Below are positions 62,758-64,000 of a stretch of DNA of 64,000 nt, one piece after another. Under the pieces are notes generated by a model. The model had not been told where the DNA came from. It did not search any database and saw only the letters and a program-made list of their open reading frames with translations. The position numbers and the translations under genes were made by a program. The stretch lies in contig NZ_CACVCH010000092.1 in assembly GCF_902729425.1 (NCBI RefSeq), forward strand, positions 143,039-207,038, read 5' to 3'. The stretch comes from Magnetospirillum sp. SS-4 (GTDB lineage: Bacteria > Pseudomonadota > Alphaproteobacteria > Rhodospirillales > Magnetospirillaceae). Within the stretch, counting starts at the first letter, position 1. Each line of letters opens with the position of its first letter.

Positions 62758-63038
62758 GTCGGACAGGTTCCTCTGCTTTGCCACTCTTTGATCGGGGGAC
62801 GTTGAACGCGCGCAAGCGGGTGGCCGCCCCTCCATACGAGTGGGGAGAATGCCGCAAAACAGCTAATATTGCAAAGGTCGTTTGGACGGGGAGGAAGCCA
62901 GTGGTTCCGCGCTCTGCGCGACGGATTGGCAAAGGATGTTACATCCCCGCTCCGCTTAAACGGGTAGGGGCGGCGACCGGACGGGACTAGGCGGCGCGAG
63001 GAACCCGGGCGGCCTCCCGCGCCGCGTCGCCGAAAGCG

Positions 63039-63212
63039 TCAGTGGTGCGTGGACGTGATGCGCGACAATTCGTCCTTGATCCGCAATTTCTTGCGTTTCA
63101 GGTCATTGATGCGGGCGGTGTCGGGATTGAGGCTGCGAATCTGGGATTCAATGTCCGATTCAATGGCAGCGTGCTTGGCTTTCAAGGACTCGATACGGTC
63201 ATGAAGGCTCAT
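63039..63212 (-). CDS. Short DUF465 (YdcH-like) protein
   Basis: 57 residues, read directly from the minus strand and below common gene-length cut-offs. It starts MSLHDRIESLKAKHAAIESD and continues with IRSLNPDTARINDLKRKKLR and IKDELSRI. It is a charged helical hairpin of the DUF465 type. GGAGG lies 6 bases before ATG 63212. The role is unknown. It diverges from ubiX, 147 bases away, and is the second DUF465 gene in the window. Confidence 0.85.
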   Translation of the reverse strand: MSLHDRIESLKAKHAAIESDIESQIRSLNPDTARINDLKRKKLRIKDELSRITSTHH

Positions 63213-63359
63213 CAGTATCCTCCCTCCTGGGTAGGTGATCTTGAAAGTTTATTCCTGAGAATGGCCGGTTGTCAGCAGGGAAATTGCCCTGGACCGCCAC
63301 CTGGGCTAAGGTTTGATGTCGATTCGATGAAGGATTATTCCCATGCAGGACTCCCCGCC

Positions 63360-63929
63360 GTGACCGTGCCGCCGCAACGCCTGATCGTGGGAATCAGTGG
63401 GGCCTCGGGGATCATCTATGGCATTCGAATCCTGGAGATGCTGCGCCGCCTCGGAGTTGAATCCCATCTGGTGATGAGCCGGGCCGCCGAGATCACCCTG
63501 GCCCACGAAAGCGACATCAAGCTGGCCGATGTCCGCGCCCTGGCCGCAATCTGGCACAAGGCCGAGGATATCGGCGCCGCCCCGGCCTCGGGCTCGTTTC
63601 CCGCCATGGGGATGATCGTGGCGCCGTGCTCGATCCGCACCATGAGCGAGATTGCCACCGGGGTCACCTCCTCGCTGTTGACCCGCGCCGCCGACGTCGC
63701 CTTGAAGGAGCGTCGCCGGCTGGTGCTGATGGTGCGCGAGACGCCGCTGCATTCCGGCCATATCCGCACCATGTTGAGCCTGTCGGAGATGGGGGCGGTG
63801 ATCGCTCCGCCGGTGCCGGGGTTCTACGCCCGTCCCGCCAGCCTGGACGAGATGGTGGAACACACCGCCGGCCGCATGCTCGACTTGTTCGGACTGGATT
63901 GCGGCACCATTCGCCGCTGGGGCGAATAG
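63360..63929 (+). CDS. ubiX: Flavin prenyltransferase UbiX
   Basis: 189 residues from GTG 63360, with AGGA 9 bases upstream; an in-frame ATG at 63327 would add 11 unsupported residues. UbiX adds a dimethylallyl group to FMN, making the prenylated cofactor of UbiD decarboxylases in ubiquinone synthesis. Marks are LIVGISGASGIIYGIRILEM, SFPAMGMIVAPCSIRTMSEI, and RRRLVLMVRETPLHSGHIRT. ubiD is not in the window. Seventy-one bases remain to the window end, with a GTGGCC-TTATC-GGCCAC hairpin at 63973-63989 after an AT-rich stretch. Confidence 0.95.
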   Translation: MTVPPQRLIVGISGASGIIYGIRILEMLRRLGVESHLVMSRAAEITLAHESDIKLADVRALAAIWHKAEDIGAAPASGSFPAMGMIVAPCSIRTMSEIATGVTSSLLTRAADVALKERRRLVLMVRETPLHSGHIRTMLSLSEMGAVIAPPVPGFYARPASLDEMVEHTAGRMLDLFGLDCGTIRRWGE

Positions 63930-63972
63930 CGCCACCATATCACCGTCTTCTAATTATTGTATTTCCAATACT

Positions 63973-63989
63973 GTGGCCTTATCGGCCAC
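63973..63989. other. Small hairpin near the right edge
   Basis: GTGGCC-TTATC-GGCCAC is a perfect 6-bp stem, 43 bases after the ubiX stop. A GTATT/AATAC inverted pair lies just before it. It may end the ubiX transcript or belong to the next gene beyond the window. Confidence 0.35.
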
Positions 63990-64000
63990 CGTTGGTAGCT

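Noticed and set aside
63042..63929. UbiX with an extra 100 residues at the N-terminus
   Set aside because: The upstream part is antisense to the DUF465 gene and has no similarity; the GTG at 63360 gives the normal UbiX length.

Overview
The window is about 64 kb of GC-rich chromosomal DNA from an alphaproteobacterium. The best fit is a free-living Rhodospirillales member of the Magnetospirillum/Paramagnetospirillum type. This is an inference from gene content: many chemoreceptors, MipZ and RcdA-like cell-cycle proteins, a zinc-free L31, UbiX, an NnrS protein, a formate dehydrogenase accessory cluster, two-component sensors and a TRAP transporter. I see no phage, insertion sequence, CRISPR array, rRNA or tRNA. 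The left edge cuts through a DegT-family aminotransferase gene.

Layout. 1-854: partial sugar aminotransferase. 936-2666: soluble chemoreceptor. 2787-7397: formate dehydrogenase maturation genes (polyferredoxin-like protein diverging from fdhD, a mobA-DUF3305 fusion, DUF3306). 7401-12015: a chemoreceptor, a cyclophilin-like protein, a small lipoprotein, an FAD oxidoreductase and an alpha/beta hydrolase. 12034-15697: a four-gene envelope operon (LpoB-like, COG3014-like, YcfL-like, and a secreted protein I do not recognise). 15832-19242: diguanylate cyclase, PadR-like regulator, a 363-bp hairpin-rich gap, folB, folK and a DUF465 protein. 19333-25271: phosphofructokinase, LOG protein, thiE, methyltransferase, YqgE, YgiQ. 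25393-30639: TRAP transporter genes and a PAS histidine kinase. 30764-32480: mipZ, a small orphan protein and an rcdA-like gene. 32488-36907: adenylate cyclase, rpmE, a Crp-type regulator and a globin-type chemoreceptor. 37197-43251: gltBD. 43298-52600: TPR glycosyltransferase, two chemoreceptors, a damaged ZIP transporter and catalase. 52784-58685: nnrS, an MBL hydrolase, a CHASE kinase, parvulin, a TrmH-type methyltransferase and a pseudouridine synthase. 58615-63929: rocD, rocF, prpE, a DUF465 protein and ubiX.

Themes. Signalling dominates, with five chemoreceptors of four or five different sensory designs, two histidine kinases, a diguanylate cyclase, and a class III cyclase close to a Crp regulator. 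Nitrogen metabolism is represented by gltBD and by the arginase/ornithine aminotransferase pair. The most unusual items are the MobA-DUF3305 fusion, a globin-like chemoreceptor without the proximal histidine, the envelope operon with an unknown fourth member, a ZIP transporter interrupted by an in-frame TGA, a perfect 17-bp-type tandem repeat upstream of mipZ, and several strong inverted repeats. I did not find a clearly new defence or mobile system. All domain calls come from reading motifs by eye; no database search was run.
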